The notes under the pieces were generated by a model. The model searched no databases and was not told where the DNA came from. It was given only the letters and a program-made list of their open reading frames with translations. DNA of 64,000 nt, from assembly GCA_973895155.1 (NCBI GenBank), contig OZ316899.1, positions 10,478,001-10,542,000 of the forward strand, written 5' to 3'. This stretch comes from Marsupella aquatica. Its lineage: Eukaryota; Marchantiophyta. This document shows, piece by piece, positions 1 through 11,559 of the stretch (position 1 is its first letter; the number at the start of each line of letters is the position of its first letter). A program made the translations under genes and the position numbers.

Positions 1-467
1 GCCAACATACTCTTCAGCCTTCTTGAGCTTTGTCCTTTGTTGAGTACAGGTCCATATTGGACATCAGCAAGCCGTGCCTTTGCTTCCCAGACTTCTTGTT
101 CAACCCAAGCTGATGCAGTAGCTTCTTCATCCTCCCACAGCTCATATTGCTCAGTATCCTGTACAATCTGATGTGCTATGGAATCTGTGATCCAAGAGGC
201 CTCAACTACTTTTAGGCCTCGCTCAGTAATTGCAAAATTCATGTAGGACCATGACCATTTCTTTATCACTGATAGCCATGTCCCTGCAACAACATGTGTA
301 GTCTCTGGAGTGATGTCCTGCACTACAGTGCCATGGAGCTCAGAGAATCGTTTCTGTACAGTTGGCCAATGCACTTTGGTCAACCCATGCTGGCCATGGA
401 CCAAAATGGCTCTGACCCCTGTAAACACTGCTGGGTGGTCACACTTTCTACGTTTCCCAGGCTCCAT
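1..467 (-). CDS. BRCT-domain protein, exon running off the window
   Basis: The minus strand is open without a stop from an ATG at 467 to the window edge (155 codons), so the gene is partial. About 10 residues after the Met a BRCT-like domain begins: a VFTGVRAILVHGQ strand, then a helix, then ELHGTVVQDITPETTHVVAG, and GLKVVEASWITDSI followed by a Tyr. The THVV pair, the late Trp and the DSI serine are BRCT landmarks. An acidic, Trp-rich stretch follows (WEDEEA..WVEQEVWEAKA). BRCT domains bind phosphopeptides or other BRCTs in DNA repair and checkpoint proteins; here that is family knowledge, not proof. An in-frame TGA lies upstream of the Met, and AG dinucleotides nearby could be 3' splice sites, so this may be an internal exon of the same minus-strand gene as the PHD exon at 1064-1744. 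DNA polymerase lambda and plant BRCT-ePHD proteins are alternatives I cannot separate. Confidence 0.68.
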   Translation of the reverse strand, partial: MEPGKRRKCDHPAVFTGVRAILVHGQHGLTKVHWPTVQKRFSELHGTVVQDITPETTHVVAGTWLSVIKKWSWSYMNFAITERGLKVVEASWITDSIAHQIVQDTEQYELWEDEEATASAWVEQEVWEAKARLADVQYGPVLNKGQSSRRLKSML

Positions 468-1063
468 GTACACACACCCTACGTGATTAGAGTGAATATT
501 GGAAGAGTGGGTTCACCTGCCAATAGAAGGACACCAAAATTCCTGCTTTTTAAGTTGATCCGGTCCACTGTTGCTCAAGTCCAATTTTGATAGGTACAGG
601 GGATATGTGAACAATAAGTACTATGCACCTGCACCGATGCAGGACATTGTTTGAGTATATACCAGGAAATCCATATCAAAGGTGAAATGAAGTGCAACCA
701 ACTTGTCATGGCCGCACATACATATTTTGTTGTAAAGGAGGATACATTCAATGACAAACTTATAGGGCAATTTGATTAATTGCATGCCTGATAATTTATA
801 TGCTTACAACTTTGAAGTCCTGTTTTAATTTAGCAGTCTGATGAGAGTGTTTGTGAAAATGACCACTCAGCCTAAATACTTCCAAGAAGGCTTGTTAGGA
901 TAAGTTTTTATAGGCATGTACCCAGCCACTGACGCTATAGCATAGGATAAGTGTTGCCTATACAAACTTGCCTACCCAACTCCTTTTCAAAATTGGAATC
1001 TCTGCAATCCCCCAAAAATAGTACACCCACATCAGGTGCCCTGTGCATGTACAATGTTCAGCT

Positions 1064-1744
1064 TCATAGCCAAGATATGTGATCTCTCACAGGAGTGCGC
1101 AAGGTAGGATCAATGGCATGGCGATGACAATAAAATATCCATCGATCAACACCATGTGCAGAGTGATCATAGATTTCTCTGTCACAAGCATAACCCTCTG
1201 CTTGACGATCTTTCAAGCAATGATAGTGCCACATAGTGGGACACCTAGCACAGTGGACTATGTCAGCCCAGTACTCATCATCATGCTCACCACATGCCTT
1301 GCACCTATGAAGTGGGCAAGCTGTGGCATGAGCAGGCAAACACTCAAAACAGAAAAACCTCACACAAAAACGGTCTGGACATTTCCTAACATCCGGTGCA
1401 GCATCAACATAGCCCTCATAGGACCCCAACTTCCCACACTATGCACACTTAGCTTGCTTCTCCAAACAATCAGTGCACATCCAGTCTCCCTGGTGTGTTG
1501 ACGGGAGGCCCACCCCTGGACAATTGTTTTCTGCAGCAAGGTGAGACTCCGGGTTGAGGTGGAAATGCCTCATGCAAGGGCCCTCACAGATGACCAAGCT
1601 CCCACCATCGTCACAAATGGCACAACAATGAGCTGCCTTCTGGAAAATCTGACTTGCAGAGAAGTTAGTAACGTGTGGCCCAGGTACACCTGTGTTGCTC
1701 ACCTCTATCACACGCTTTTTCGCTGGAATTTTGGGGCGTGCCAT
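1064..1744 (-). pseudogene. EDM2-like tandem PHD-finger protein, with an in-frame TAG
   Basis: One minus-strand frame from ATG 1744 to TGA 1064 (226 codons) is broken only by TAG at 1439-1441. The first finger has CAICDDGGSLVICEGPCMRH plus FH, and CTDC near its end. The second has CGKLGSYEGY, CPDRFC and FFCFECL. The third has CPLHRCKACGEHDDEYW, then HCARCPTMWHYHCL. A tail RTPVRDHI follows. This spacing, the GPCMR(H/S)FH block and the RDHI tail match the plant EDM2 family, chromatin proteins that control transposon-containing genes through H3K9 methylation. The N-terminus (ARPKIPAKKRVIEV) is basic. The TAG falls between two zinc ligands of finger 2; a C-to-T change from CAG would explain it. 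A sequencing error or recoding is also possible. No methyltransferase-like region of EDM2 is seen. The BRCT exon downstream at 467 may belong to the same transcript. Confidence 0.75.
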
Positions 1745-2482
1745 GCCTACGCATGAGACAGACAGTACAATTAAGTAGACAATACAGGCAATACATTTTG
1801 GCAGACTTTACAGACAATATATTCTAGCAGACTTCACAGAAAGTAAAATTTAGCATTTAAGGTACAATGACAACTTATACTGCAATGAATTGCAATGGCC
1901 ACACAAGGATGCAGGGCAGACATACTTTTGGTATGTTGAGCCCACACACAAAACTGATCTCCTAGTACAATTGCTCCACCAGCACCTCAATTTCGTGGCT
2001 ATGATTCACCAAAAAAGATCTGCAACAACATTTCATGCATTTGAATCACATACAATAGTCATCACATGAAAAACAGGCATTTTTCCAACAAGATTGGGAT
2101 CAAGTAGTGTGATGAGGGTTGTACTTTATACATCCTATATAGGCTATGATAGTGAGACAAATAAGTTTGAATACGTGACTGTATGGGATGTTTGCAGGTT
2201 ATGACATGGCCCATTAATTCTGTCATATAATGTTACAATGTTGGCCAAGTTAAAGCAGTCTTTCATTGGAGAATTTAAAGAGAGCTTGCTTAATTCTTAC
2301 ATTAGGATATTCCACTTAGTGCAGCCAAATTAGGATAAGTTATATACTATGGATCCTAAACCCTGCACCCAAAATTGCTCAAACTTCAAAATTTTAAATA
2401 ATTATCCGTGGTGCTTAAGTCAGAGCATTAAGTTATAGGTCATTGCACTCTGGTCTGTGCATACGGTGTGACAAGTGCTCCT

Positions 2483-2932
2483 CTATAGCGTGTGATCCAA
2501 ACATGTGTAGACACCAAATGCACCGGTGGTGGGGTCTGGGAGGCCAGGACAAGTGACATTGCCGGGCACACTGCAGGATGGCGAGTGGTTCCAGATGATA
2601 CATTGTGCTCTATGCAAAAATTGACACCCAAGAGAACGGTCATCCAACTCTGGGCCAGAAGCCCGACAGGCAGGACAATCATATTGGCAGCTGTGTACAC
2701 ACCCTTGGGCCCTAATTTGTGGCGGGTCATGTACAAGAGACAGAAATACCAAGGATGTTGGGAAGGGTAGAGAAGCAGGTACAGGCCGACTGTAGTTATT
2801 CCTGGCAACAATAGGGTACTCAAAGTACCATGCAGACTGGGCAGGAAGGATCCCAAGTCTCACATACTCAAGGCGCAACCTCTCTGCCTTGCGTGCAAGC
2901 CGCACATGTTCAACATTGCGGGTGCTCACCAT
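2483..2932 (-). CDS. Unrecognised Cys/His-rich ORF, possible upstream exon
   Basis: A 149-codon minus-strand ORF begins with a charged helix-like stretch (VRLARKAERLRLEYVRLGIL) and ends in a Cys-rich part with CVHSCQYDCPAC, CQFLHRAQC and WNHSPSC, which could bind zinc. I do not recognise the family. It lies 740 bases upstream of the EDM2-like PHD exon in the same orientation, so it may be a 5' exon of that gene or a separate relic. Another frame overlaps it on the same strand (2440-2856), so the true frame is uncertain. Confidence 0.3.
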   Translation of the reverse strand: MVSTRNVEHVRLARKAERLRLEYVRLGILPAQSAWYFEYPIVARNNYSRPVPASLPFPTSLVFLSLVHDPPQIRAQGCVHSCQYDCPACRASGPELDDRSLGCQFLHRAQCIIWNHSPSCSVPGNVTCPGLPDPTTGAFGVYTCLDHTL

Positions 2933-2939
2933 AACTGTT

Positions 2940-5840
2940 GCTTTTGTTCAGATGTCTTGTGTTCACGTCCTCTGACGTCCTTTGATCAGCAAGGTGAGCA
3001 GGAGCTGTACTTGCCTCACCAACAACAACCAACCTGAACTTATCAGTTCCCACTCACTGTGTCATTCCCTTGATTCCAACTAGAGGTCATAGTATAAACT
3101 TAGCATGAAACACTCCTAATCAACAATGTTGCAAACTACAATATCCAGAAACACTGAAAGTCTCTGCCTGCAGTGAGCAACAAAGAGGTAGTTCACTGCT
3201 TGCAAGAGTGACTGAGCAGGAGTGTAGGTAGACTGGCATTCAGTTGGCACAACTATATTGTGCATAAGCACAAAAGCTCTTATAAACATGATATGCATGA
3301 AACTCATCGATAAAATAGAAGGAAACTAAACAGTGGATGCAAAACAAAGCAAATTACAGCACAGGTCGGCACAGGGCAAAACAGAGCAAAACAGAGCATG
3401 GATCGAGAAAATGAACAACATGTAGTTCTTACGCAAGAAACTCAGTGACAGCAAACAAATTCACTAGCCCCAGGGAGTGAAGCAAATGAGTACCAAGCCA
3501 ACCAACTAAGATTGACTATGAAATGCAAGTGACATCATTTCAACCAAAAAAAACAATAAAGCACTTAGGCAACATTAATATAGAAGTGTAGTGGAATTAT
3601 ATCATGCGACAGATCATACTTGGTTCTACCTGAGGTGTACAGGCATACTGCCCTCAGGTAGAATGTGTATGCCCGCACATACACAAGAGGATCCCCAACA
3701 AAGCATACAACAATATGATCTGAATTCCCAATTACTCTGTTCTGTCTATACCTATGTTCATCAAAAAATGTTATGAGCAGACATTGAGAAGCTAGCAAAA
3801 TAGAGGAGCCAATCGAAGCCAAAATATTACATTGCAGGTTGAATACATCAGTCACTGCCAAGAATCTATGCATGAAACAAACATGAAGGTATCGAATATG
3901 TATATGCATTACAGACTTTCATGCTAGACAGTGGCCAAAGTTAAAATGAACTAGTTTTGACTTTATGACTCTCTGAATGAAAATATTTTATTTCAGAATT
4001 ATATTCTATTTCAGAATGGGTTCAACTCTGTGGATTGTGAACTGTCCCACTTGGAATTCCACTATTTGGGCTATCTAAGAATGCAGTTCAAAGGACATAC
4101 AGTGCAAGACAGTTAGAGATCATGTCTTCATTCCGACGTCCAATTGGACATTTTATGTCACAAACTGCGCAAGCAATGAAGTCCATGGAATTTTCTCAAA
4201 AATGCAGCTTCTGTTGTTGGTAAAAGCAACTATGAGTTTCCTATTGAGTGCCCCCAATGCACAATACTACCAGAGGCCCACTTTAGACAACGATGGCTGT
4301 CATTACTTATTGGGAACTCGGATGCATATATATTGAAATGCTTCGCAGAGTGTTCCGACCACAGGCAAACCTAACATCAATCTCAACATTCAGTCCCGTC
4401 TCAGAATTGATTTAGAGGAGGCTTAGCATTCAGTACAGTGTCAACAATCAGACTTGTCTTCACATTCAACATCCGATTGCAAGGGGCTTCGATGAAAGCA
4501 CAAGACAGAGCTATAGAAGAAGAGACAGAGGAAGGCACCAGTGTGTTTGGGGAAAATGTGAAGCTCCAAAGACCACCCTAAACTGAAATCGCAGCGCGCA
4601 GTTGGCCGGTCGTAGGTTGATAAAAGCAAAGCATAGATCCACTTGGACGTCTGCAATGTTGTGAACTTACTCCTTTCCTCACACTGTGACCGATGTCGCA
4701 AGGCACAACAGTCCTATCAATCCCCACAGAATGTGGAATCTTTCCGTCGCAGTTGAGGTCCTATGCCTGATGACATGATCAAGAATGAGTAGCTACAATG
4801 TCCAGTCTCTCTTGACAGGGTGACATAGCAGCAATACATACATTGGATCAAAGCACGAGTCGGAGAAAAACAATGAGAGATAAAAATGGACTTTCGCTCA
4901 CCCATGTGTTGGATGGAAGAATGCAGCTACGAGGGCCGGTCTCCAGCTACAGCTCCTTGATGGCAAACCGCAGGCTCTTCCCGGTTCTTCAACCAAAAAC
5001 TGACCCGAAACACACTCTTGCAATGTCTTGAGTTAGTCGCAACAACTCCAATGTAGGTTGCAGCTGCCAATCCGTTCCCTCCACCCTCCTTGCCAATGCC
5101 AACTCCCGATAGCAATGAGGCTTGTTCAGCTGACCTCCTTTGTAGGAGCTCCCAACTCCCAAAGGAAAACTGTCACTACTCAGCTAAAAAATGGCCCCTG
5201 GACCTTGTCGCTGCCAATGTGCGTCGTGCGCTCAGTTCTCCTGCCCACCAAGAACTTCAACTATAACTTCAACTCCAATGCCCAAGAAGATTGATGAGCT
5301 CCTTAGTCAAAGACGCAGCTGGAAGGGTATGCACGCACTTACAGTTCACTAAGCTCCAATGCCCGGGATGATTGAGGAGCTGGTCCTAAGACTGGTCGCA
5401 GCTTGCACTCTTCACCTCAGGAATCCCGCGACGTTGTTTGAGCTCACAATACGCTTGGAAGAGAAGGATAGCTGCAGTAGACTTCACCCTAAGTCTTTAC
5501 GCCTCCCACACAGGTCCCGCATTAGTAAAGCTTGTGCAGTGCCTTCCGCAGCAGCAGCAAAACTCCCGACTGACTCCCTCCTTCCGCAGCAGTAGTGATC
5601 ACCTCCCTTGGCGCAACTGCGAATGCGCTCTACTTGCAGCCCAAGGACTCAAATGTGTCCAGCACGCAGCGATGGAAGGTTGGCAATGGGAGAAGTTACA
5701 TACGGGACCCACACCACCACAATGAGCTCGTAGTTTTACGAGGGAAAGTGAAGGAAATGCGCACCCTAGCCAGCCACAAGGATGCACTTCCGCCTTGGTG
5801 TCTGCACCTTCTCCCGTCTCCCGATCAAACGAAGCTCAGA
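2940..5840. other. Intergenic, no supported gene
   Basis: Short ORFs occur on both strands (the longest about 115 codons) but they overlap each other, lack recognisable motifs and look like chance. The first part is AT-rich; 4.4-5.8 kb is somewhat more GC-rich with CT-rich blocks and could be a promoter or leader of an unseen gene. I found no terminal repeat or transposon domain here. Confidence 0.5.
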
Positions 5841-5844
5841 CATG

Positions 5845-5878
5845 TGTGACTAAACGGGACGTGCGACTAAACGGGACG
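5845..5878. repeat. 17-bp direct repeat, two copies
   Basis: The 17-base unit TGTGACTAAACGGGACG is followed directly by TGCGACTAAACGGGACG, one difference. Function unknown. Confidence 0.8.
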
Positions 5879-5989
5879 CGGGAACGGAAAAGTTTCACCT
5901 GATGGTGGCGATCAACTCCATCCAATGGTGCGTGTCCCCCGATTAACCCCCTCCCCCTTGAGATCGATATAACCCCCACGCCCATGTCA

Positions 5990-6080
5990 TATAACCCCCC
6001 TAAACCCCCTTTAGGTGTCTTGGTAAAACCCCCCTAAAACCCCCTTTAGGTGTCTTGCTACAACCCCCCCTAAACTCTGG
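5990..6080. repeat. Degenerate tandem repeat of a C-rich hairpin unit
   Basis: Two units of about 34 bases and a third partial unit read ACCCCCCTAAA(A)CCCCCTTTAGG followed by TGTCTTG. Each unit contains CCTAAA and TTTAGG arms around a C-tract, so it can form a small hairpin. It also resembles plant telomere sequence (CCCTAAA) on both strands. Confidence 0.75.
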
Positions 6081-7103
6081 CAGGATCGGTTACATGCATG
6101 TGGATGAGTTAGCTAGGCCTAAACTGCACTTCATGTAACACAAAACCCAAAAAAAGCCTCCCTAGCAAACCCTTATGCCCCTTGCATATAGTTCAGTCAA
6201 TGGCTATGTAAAGCGTAATCCCATGGCTCAGAATGTGTATGGGATCGGGTAAATATCCTTTAACCAGGCATATGGCACTACATTATTTTAAAAAGTGTTC
6301 AATGGCCACAATGAAAATGAATGGACAAGTCAATTTTGTTGACTAAATTGGACTTGGCTTACTATTGGCCATTGTCTTATGTTGACTAAGTATGACTATG
6401 TAGTCAGACCTGAATGACTCATTCAATAGAGCAAGATTTTTAAAAAGTTCAATTGTCTTAAGTAGTCATATACATGACTACTAATGACTATCAAGTCTTG
6501 TGGGGTCTCAAAAATAAGACTGATGTTCAAAGGTTGCACTTGCGTGGTCACCCCAGTCACAAGTGGTCTGGTCACGAAATGCCCCAGTTTCTACTAGTGA
6601 ATTCAATTTTGCAGCAGTGTCATGTCAAGGGACAGTGCCTCTTATGCACATCGGCATGTCCCTTGCATGCCCGCTAGGTATGTAGTTAGGGCTAGTGTAT
6701 TACTTGAGTTAGCAACATGTTCTTATAGCAAATTCCAGGCGTTCTTGAAGCAAACGCAATTGTTAGTGTGATGCCTGGGCTTGGCTTACTTAGGGCATGT
6801 CTTTCTTGGTCGTTTTTTAGTTCTTCTTGAATCGCTGTTGACAGAGCTCAGACAGTGCTCGTCGGTTCTGTACACGGGATTCACACAGTGATTTGTTAGA
6901 TGCTCCAGACCAATCTTGGCATCTCGCCGGTTTTCGATTCGATTTCAGTACGCTTGTTTCTCTTACACCTTTTATTCAAGAGAACTCCCGGGTTTGCAGT
7001 GAGGGGAAGAAGATTGCTTGTGGCGATTTCAACAATTTCTGGTGAAGCCATTGCAATTTCTTCAACAAACATCGGAGCGGTGGGCTGAAAGTTATGGGTT
7101 TAT
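6081..7103. other. Intergenic, nothing recognised
   Basis: AT-rich sequence with a few short ORFs under 70 codons and no recognisable motif. No terminal repeats found by eye. Confidence 0.5.
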
Positions 7104-8450
7104 GTTGTTATGTGTATACTTAAGTGTATACACATATCAATGCTCCCAAGGGGGTCCGGAGTTCCTTTTCCAGTTGCATCCACGACACCATTGTTGCTTC
7201 CAACTATGCTACCGGCTGCCGACTGCCACTACCTTTTTTGGGCCATTTTTGGTGATGTTTTTGTAGGAGGGGCCGTTTGCATAGGGCCGCGAGCCCCTGC
7301 TCGGCTGTGCCTCCGTGCGCCATGCTACCTTCCGGCCGGCTACAATCCACGGGTTGCAGGCCGACACCTTTACTCTCGCTTGGAGCCCTGCAAAGGGTCG
7401 CTCGCCAGGTTTATTGCCGCCTCGCGGCTTTGTGTTCATAGGACGCCCTTAACACTCTATGTGTACACATTGGGGGCGACAGCCCTTTCCTTACCCTTTT
7501 CTTTTCCTTCTCCGACAGATGCCGTCCTAAGCTGCCTCTTGGCCGTGACACCTTTTCTCTAGCCGGCCTTTTCTTTACTTTACTTGGCAGCTGTTGTCGC
7601 GAGCTACCCTTCCTTTTTGCCCTGCCACAAGCAAGCAAGAGGGGACAGAGGGCACAAGGCCCTATGGAGAATTAACGCAGGAGGGAGGGGGAGCAAGTGT
7701 TAGGAGAGGACACGCAGCCCTATGTTGCATTAAAAGGAGGGGGAAGGGGAGTACATACAACTCCCTTCTCAGGAGTCCTCCTGCCAGGGCCCGAGGCCCA
7801 ATTTCATTGAAGGAGGGGACTAGGGGAGGGGGAGTTTGCTCCCTTCTCTTTGAGAGTTCATAAAGGGGGGCACAAAGCCCTATGGAGGGTTTGGGAGCCA
7901 TTAAGATGGGCTCATTTCTTTCTGTTCGCTCTTGCCTTAATTTTGCCATGGTTTTTTTCTTTTGCACTTACCCTGCCTCGTCTTGCCCTTTCTTTGTCTT
8001 TTGGGCTGGATTCTTTCCTTTTGCCTTGCTGCGCCTTGCCTTGCTTGACAACATAGGGCCGTGCACCATTTTTATTGTTGTGTATAGGGTCGCTTGCCTA
8101 TACACATTTGGCCGGTCCGCCTTAAACCCAATGTGTATACACTTAGGGGCAGGCCCATTTTTCTCATATTTCTTTTCCTTGTTGACGCGACTCCCTTGCT
8201 TTCCATTCTGAACGATTGCACTTCCTGGGTCCACAATAGGGCCCGATGTGTATAGATTTTAGGGGCCCTCCTTTCCACCAATGTCAGGTCATCTGCATAC
8301 CGCTACGGGTCTGGTGTCTACATATTGGATCATCAATTCAGCATATAATAGGCAAATGCAAAGGGGGACTGAATTTGCGCTTTTAAGGGTCATTTTCTCC
8401 TATGGTTTTTCTTTGTAATGGTTTTTATGTGTGTTTACACATTTTGTACA
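7104..8450. other. Non-coding region with repeated TGTGTATACACA hairpins; candidate 5' LTR
   Basis: The motif TGTGTATAC and its complement recur at 7111-7134, about 7458-7478, 8079-8106, 8130-8150, about 8244-8264 and 8427-8446. Two are clean inverted repeats: 9-bp arms with a 6-base loop at 7111-7134, and 10-bp arms with an 8-base loop at 8079-8106. Several are followed by TTGGGGGC or TTAGGGGC. The region ends in TGTACA just before a tRNA-primer-like TTTGGCACCC and the gag start at 8480, so it may be the 5' LTR of the methyltransferase element. No matching 3' LTR was seen, so this is a hypothesis. Overlapping ORFs up to 150 codons lack motifs. Confidence 0.35.
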
Positions 8451-8468
8451 TTTGGCACCCTAGGTTAG
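8451..8468 (+). promoter_or_regulatory. Candidate primer-binding site of the methyltransferase retroelement
   Basis: TTTGGCACCC follows TGTACA and precedes the gag ATG by about 20 bases. Plant Ty3/gypsy elements often start reverse transcription at TTTGGCGCC; a CG-to-CA change would give this sequence. Weak evidence on its own. Confidence 0.3.
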
Positions 8469-8479
8469 CATGCAGCATG

Positions 8480-10488
8480 TCAGCAGAGGAGCCAAGTTGT
8501 AGCAGTTCATTGCCACCGACACCCAAGTACCACTTGTGGAGTGATCCATGACTGTTGGTGCTAATTTCATTGGAGTCTCGGCAATTTTGACAACGTCAGC
8601 AGACAACAGCAACACCCACACCACGCAATCCTTGTGCTATATTTGGCAGTTGCTTCACCTCTACCCCAAAGCCTGCTATCGCTTCTTTGCCCTTTACTCC
8701 TTCATTAGTGGTTGTCCTTGCTTCACCGACATACAGCATGGATACCAGCCACTCATCTGGCCGCATTGAGCGCAAAAGCATTTGTGAAATTTCTTTGCAT
8801 GAGTTCAAATCCACTTTCTACACTATCGTTTACAAATTGGAGTTGAATTATGGCAGCAATTTCACAAATGCTTTTGCTTTAAGCAACTAGCTAGGTATGT
8901 GCACCATGAGGCTTTGGATGTATATGAGTAGCACTCTCAAAGGCTACTTGTTGTCACGCAATTGCCTAACCCTGCCTATGGTAGTGCAATTGCGGCAGCC
9001 TCACAATTGGCCTTACAGAATGCCATTGCAGCCCATGCTGTTGCTCCTGCCACTTCCCCTCCTACTCTAGTTCCTATCATTTTGCCAATTACTCCCACTA
9101 TCTTGGCATAGGCTACATCGGGCATTTCTCCCACCATTGACTCCCCTGCCTTTGCTGATCCAGTGGCTGAATTTTTCCAGGTTCTTGAATTAGAATTCCC
9201 AATCAAGAGTGCTGACAAAATCATGCAATTGGCCACCTTTGTGAGGCAACGCGATGAAACATTGAAGATGATGGATTGTCGGCTTCTCAACCTGAAGGAG
9301 GACACCCAGAGCATCATTGACTTGAAGGTTGCTCATCGCTATCTTTGTGCATTGGAGGGCACACCAGCTCTCCATTTGCAATTGTTGCAGCAAGTATTCT
9401 CAAAGTTTGGAGACAGCTACACATTGCTCAATGTCTATGACACTACTGAGAAACTTAAGTTGGCCCATGCACATTATGAGGCCAGTATTATGCGTCCACT
9501 ACGATCCAGGTACCAGGTTGCTGCCCCTACACTGGCCACTCCTTCCCATGTGCCACAATATGGTTCCAAGCCCAAGCCAGCACATGCTGCTTTCATGCTG
9601 CCATTTTGCAACTATTATGGTAACCCTAATCACAAGGCTAATGAATGTGATATTGTTGCTGAGGACTTGTCTTGTGATTTTTGTGGGAAAGTGGGCCACT
9701 TGGAGGCAGTTTGTTTTGCCAAATTCCCAGAGAGGAAGTAGCAATGACAGCAGGCCACTCATCCTGCTCTTGCTTCCACTCCCCCACCAGCTAGGAGGGC
9801 TCATACTACATCAATTGCTCCTCCTTCCAGTGGCAAAGCACCCGGTGCCACCAGACCGCCCAAGCAGCAACAGAAGCAATCAACTCAGAAGGAGGCTCAC
9901 AACGCACAGGCAACTCAACTACAGTCTTTGATTCATGAAGTTGAATCCTTACGTGCCCAACTTGCCAACATCAAAGGCAAGTCACCTGCCTCCGCTGGTC
10001 CTTCTCAACTAGCTGGTCACGTGCAACCCATCCTTGGTCCAGGCACCACTGACAGTTCAGCACCTTTGCCTTGCTCTTTCTATGGCTTGCCATTTGATGC
10101 TCATATGGGTGAGTGTGTGCTGTCCTTTGCTACACAGCCTGGCCTTATAGCAGAATTTTCAGATTCATTATGCCCATCCTAGTTTGCTTACCAGTAGGCC
10201 AGTGCTGCCTTCCGTACTGCTCCCACACGCCGCATTGTATAGGCTGATGGTCTTGCTGCCGGTCCTATGACTAGAGCCAAGGGAGCTTGGGCTGTCATGC
10301 CCCAATCTTTTCAGCCACTCACGCTTGCTGAAGAATGCACCTTGTTGGCAAGGGGGGAGGGAGCTGCAGCTACATCCATTCCACCACTAGGTGCTATTGA
10401 CATTGCACAAGATGTTGTTTCTCCTATGCTGCTTGAGCATTTTACCTTTGATATGGCACAACGGATTCTTGCAACTCAGTTGCCATGA
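8480..10488 (+). pseudogene. gag of the methyltransferase retroelement
   Basis: It starts at ATG 8480 (SAEEPSCSSSLPPTPKYH). Several frameshifts and stops follow; the longest intact block is 9163-9741 (192 codons). That block is helical (EFFQVLELEFPIKSADKIMQ; FVRQRDETLKMMD), as in Ty3/gypsy capsid. It ends in two zinc knuckles. The second is intact (CDFCGKVGHLEAVC). The first reads CNYYGNPNHKANEC, where the second Cys is Tyr, a TGT-to-TAT change. A short coiled coil (EVESLRAQLANIKGK, from about 9930) and a Pro/Ser-rich linker lead to the protease. gag packages RNA in cytoplasmic particles; this copy cannot make a full product. Confidence 0.7.
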
Positions 10489-11559
10489 TTTACAACTGGA
10501 TGCTAGAGCTGTCATCAGAGCGGTAGAGGGCTCACTGCATTCCTTATCAGCCCCTATGACACCGGTTTTGGAGGTCCAATCTCATGTACATACTGGACCT
10601 TCTTCTTCTCCATTACATGCTTCCACTGGTTTGGCTATCCCAGTACCAATTTCCAGTGGTAGAGATGACAGTATTGCTGTAGATTGTGTGACCAGAGCTA
10701 CACTTGATTCTGGTCATGTTGCTCCATCTTTCCTGACTACGCTGTTGAGTGGAAAGACCATGGATACTAACTCCCTTCACAAGGTACCTCATCATTTGCC
10801 AAAAGTGGTGTCTAGCGACAGGACTTCAGTTTCCACCACCATTGCCATTGTTGACAACAGGAATTCAGCGGTCAAGTTGGAGGGTCACACTCCTCAGGTG
10901 GTCATGCTAGGCATAGGCGCTCAACCAATGATCTTGGGCATTCAGTTTGCCAAGAAGATGAGACTGCTGACTGATCATTTACAGCAATCTAGGTGGCACA
11001 TTTGGACTGCTAGTGGCACTGTGGAGGACATGCTGGGTGAGAGTTCTACTTTACTCACCCTCATTTTTAATGGAGGTATAGATCAGGAACTTCATTTCCC
11101 AGTCAGATGCTTGGTTACAAATGCCACTACGTATGATGTGCTCATTGGCCATGAGGCTTTGTTCCCACCAAGTTTCACCGTTGACAATTGGCATGAGCAT
11201 GCATACTATAGAGTTGATTGGCATATTGATGGCTCGCACTTGGGCTACATTCCCCTTGATCTACATGGTGCCCATACACCCACGGCTCACCATTGTGTGT
11301 TGAAAAAAGTGCACATAGCTACCTATGTCAACCACCCATTGCAGGATTGGATTGAGGAGGATGACGATGAGGTGGCTGCTGCACGTATAGCAACACTTTC
11401 TAGCAACATGGATCATCAACCAGAGGTGGTACAACGGCTCCAAGCAGCCCATGGACCTTTGGTGGCTGCATTGTGCAAGTTTGAAGACCTTGGGCAGCAT
11501 AATGGACAGCCAATAGCCCCAATCTTGAGCGCACCAGTTACATGGACTCCTTCTCTGGA
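10391..11559 (+). pseudogene. Aspartic-protease-like region of the methyltransferase retroelement
   Basis: The frame opens at 10391 and is uninterrupted into the methyltransferase until TAG 11618. The pepsin-like retroviral protease fold is suggested by VVMLGIGAQPMILGIQFAKK, then CLVTNATTYDVLIGHEAL, which matches the flap-to-hydrophobic-Gly part (DVLIG) of Ty3/gypsy proteases. The catalytic D(T/S)GA is GIGA here, so the catalytic Asp is missing. It is followed by a linker with an acidic run (EEDDDE, about 11358) and a helical segment that joins directly to motif I of the methyltransferase. The lack of a stop between the two suggests a single polyprotein. Confidence 0.6.

Noticed and set aside
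5058-5849. Several plus-strand ORFs of 78-95 codons
   Set aside because: They overlap in different frames, have no motif and no consistent composition.
5990-6080. CRISPR-like repeat array
   Set aside because: Units are directly adjacent with no spacers and the context is a plant genome.
7110-7562. 150-codon plus-strand ORF
   Set aside because: Low-complexity Leu/Pro/Cys-rich translation in a hairpin-rich, non-coding region; opposite-strand ORFs overlap it.
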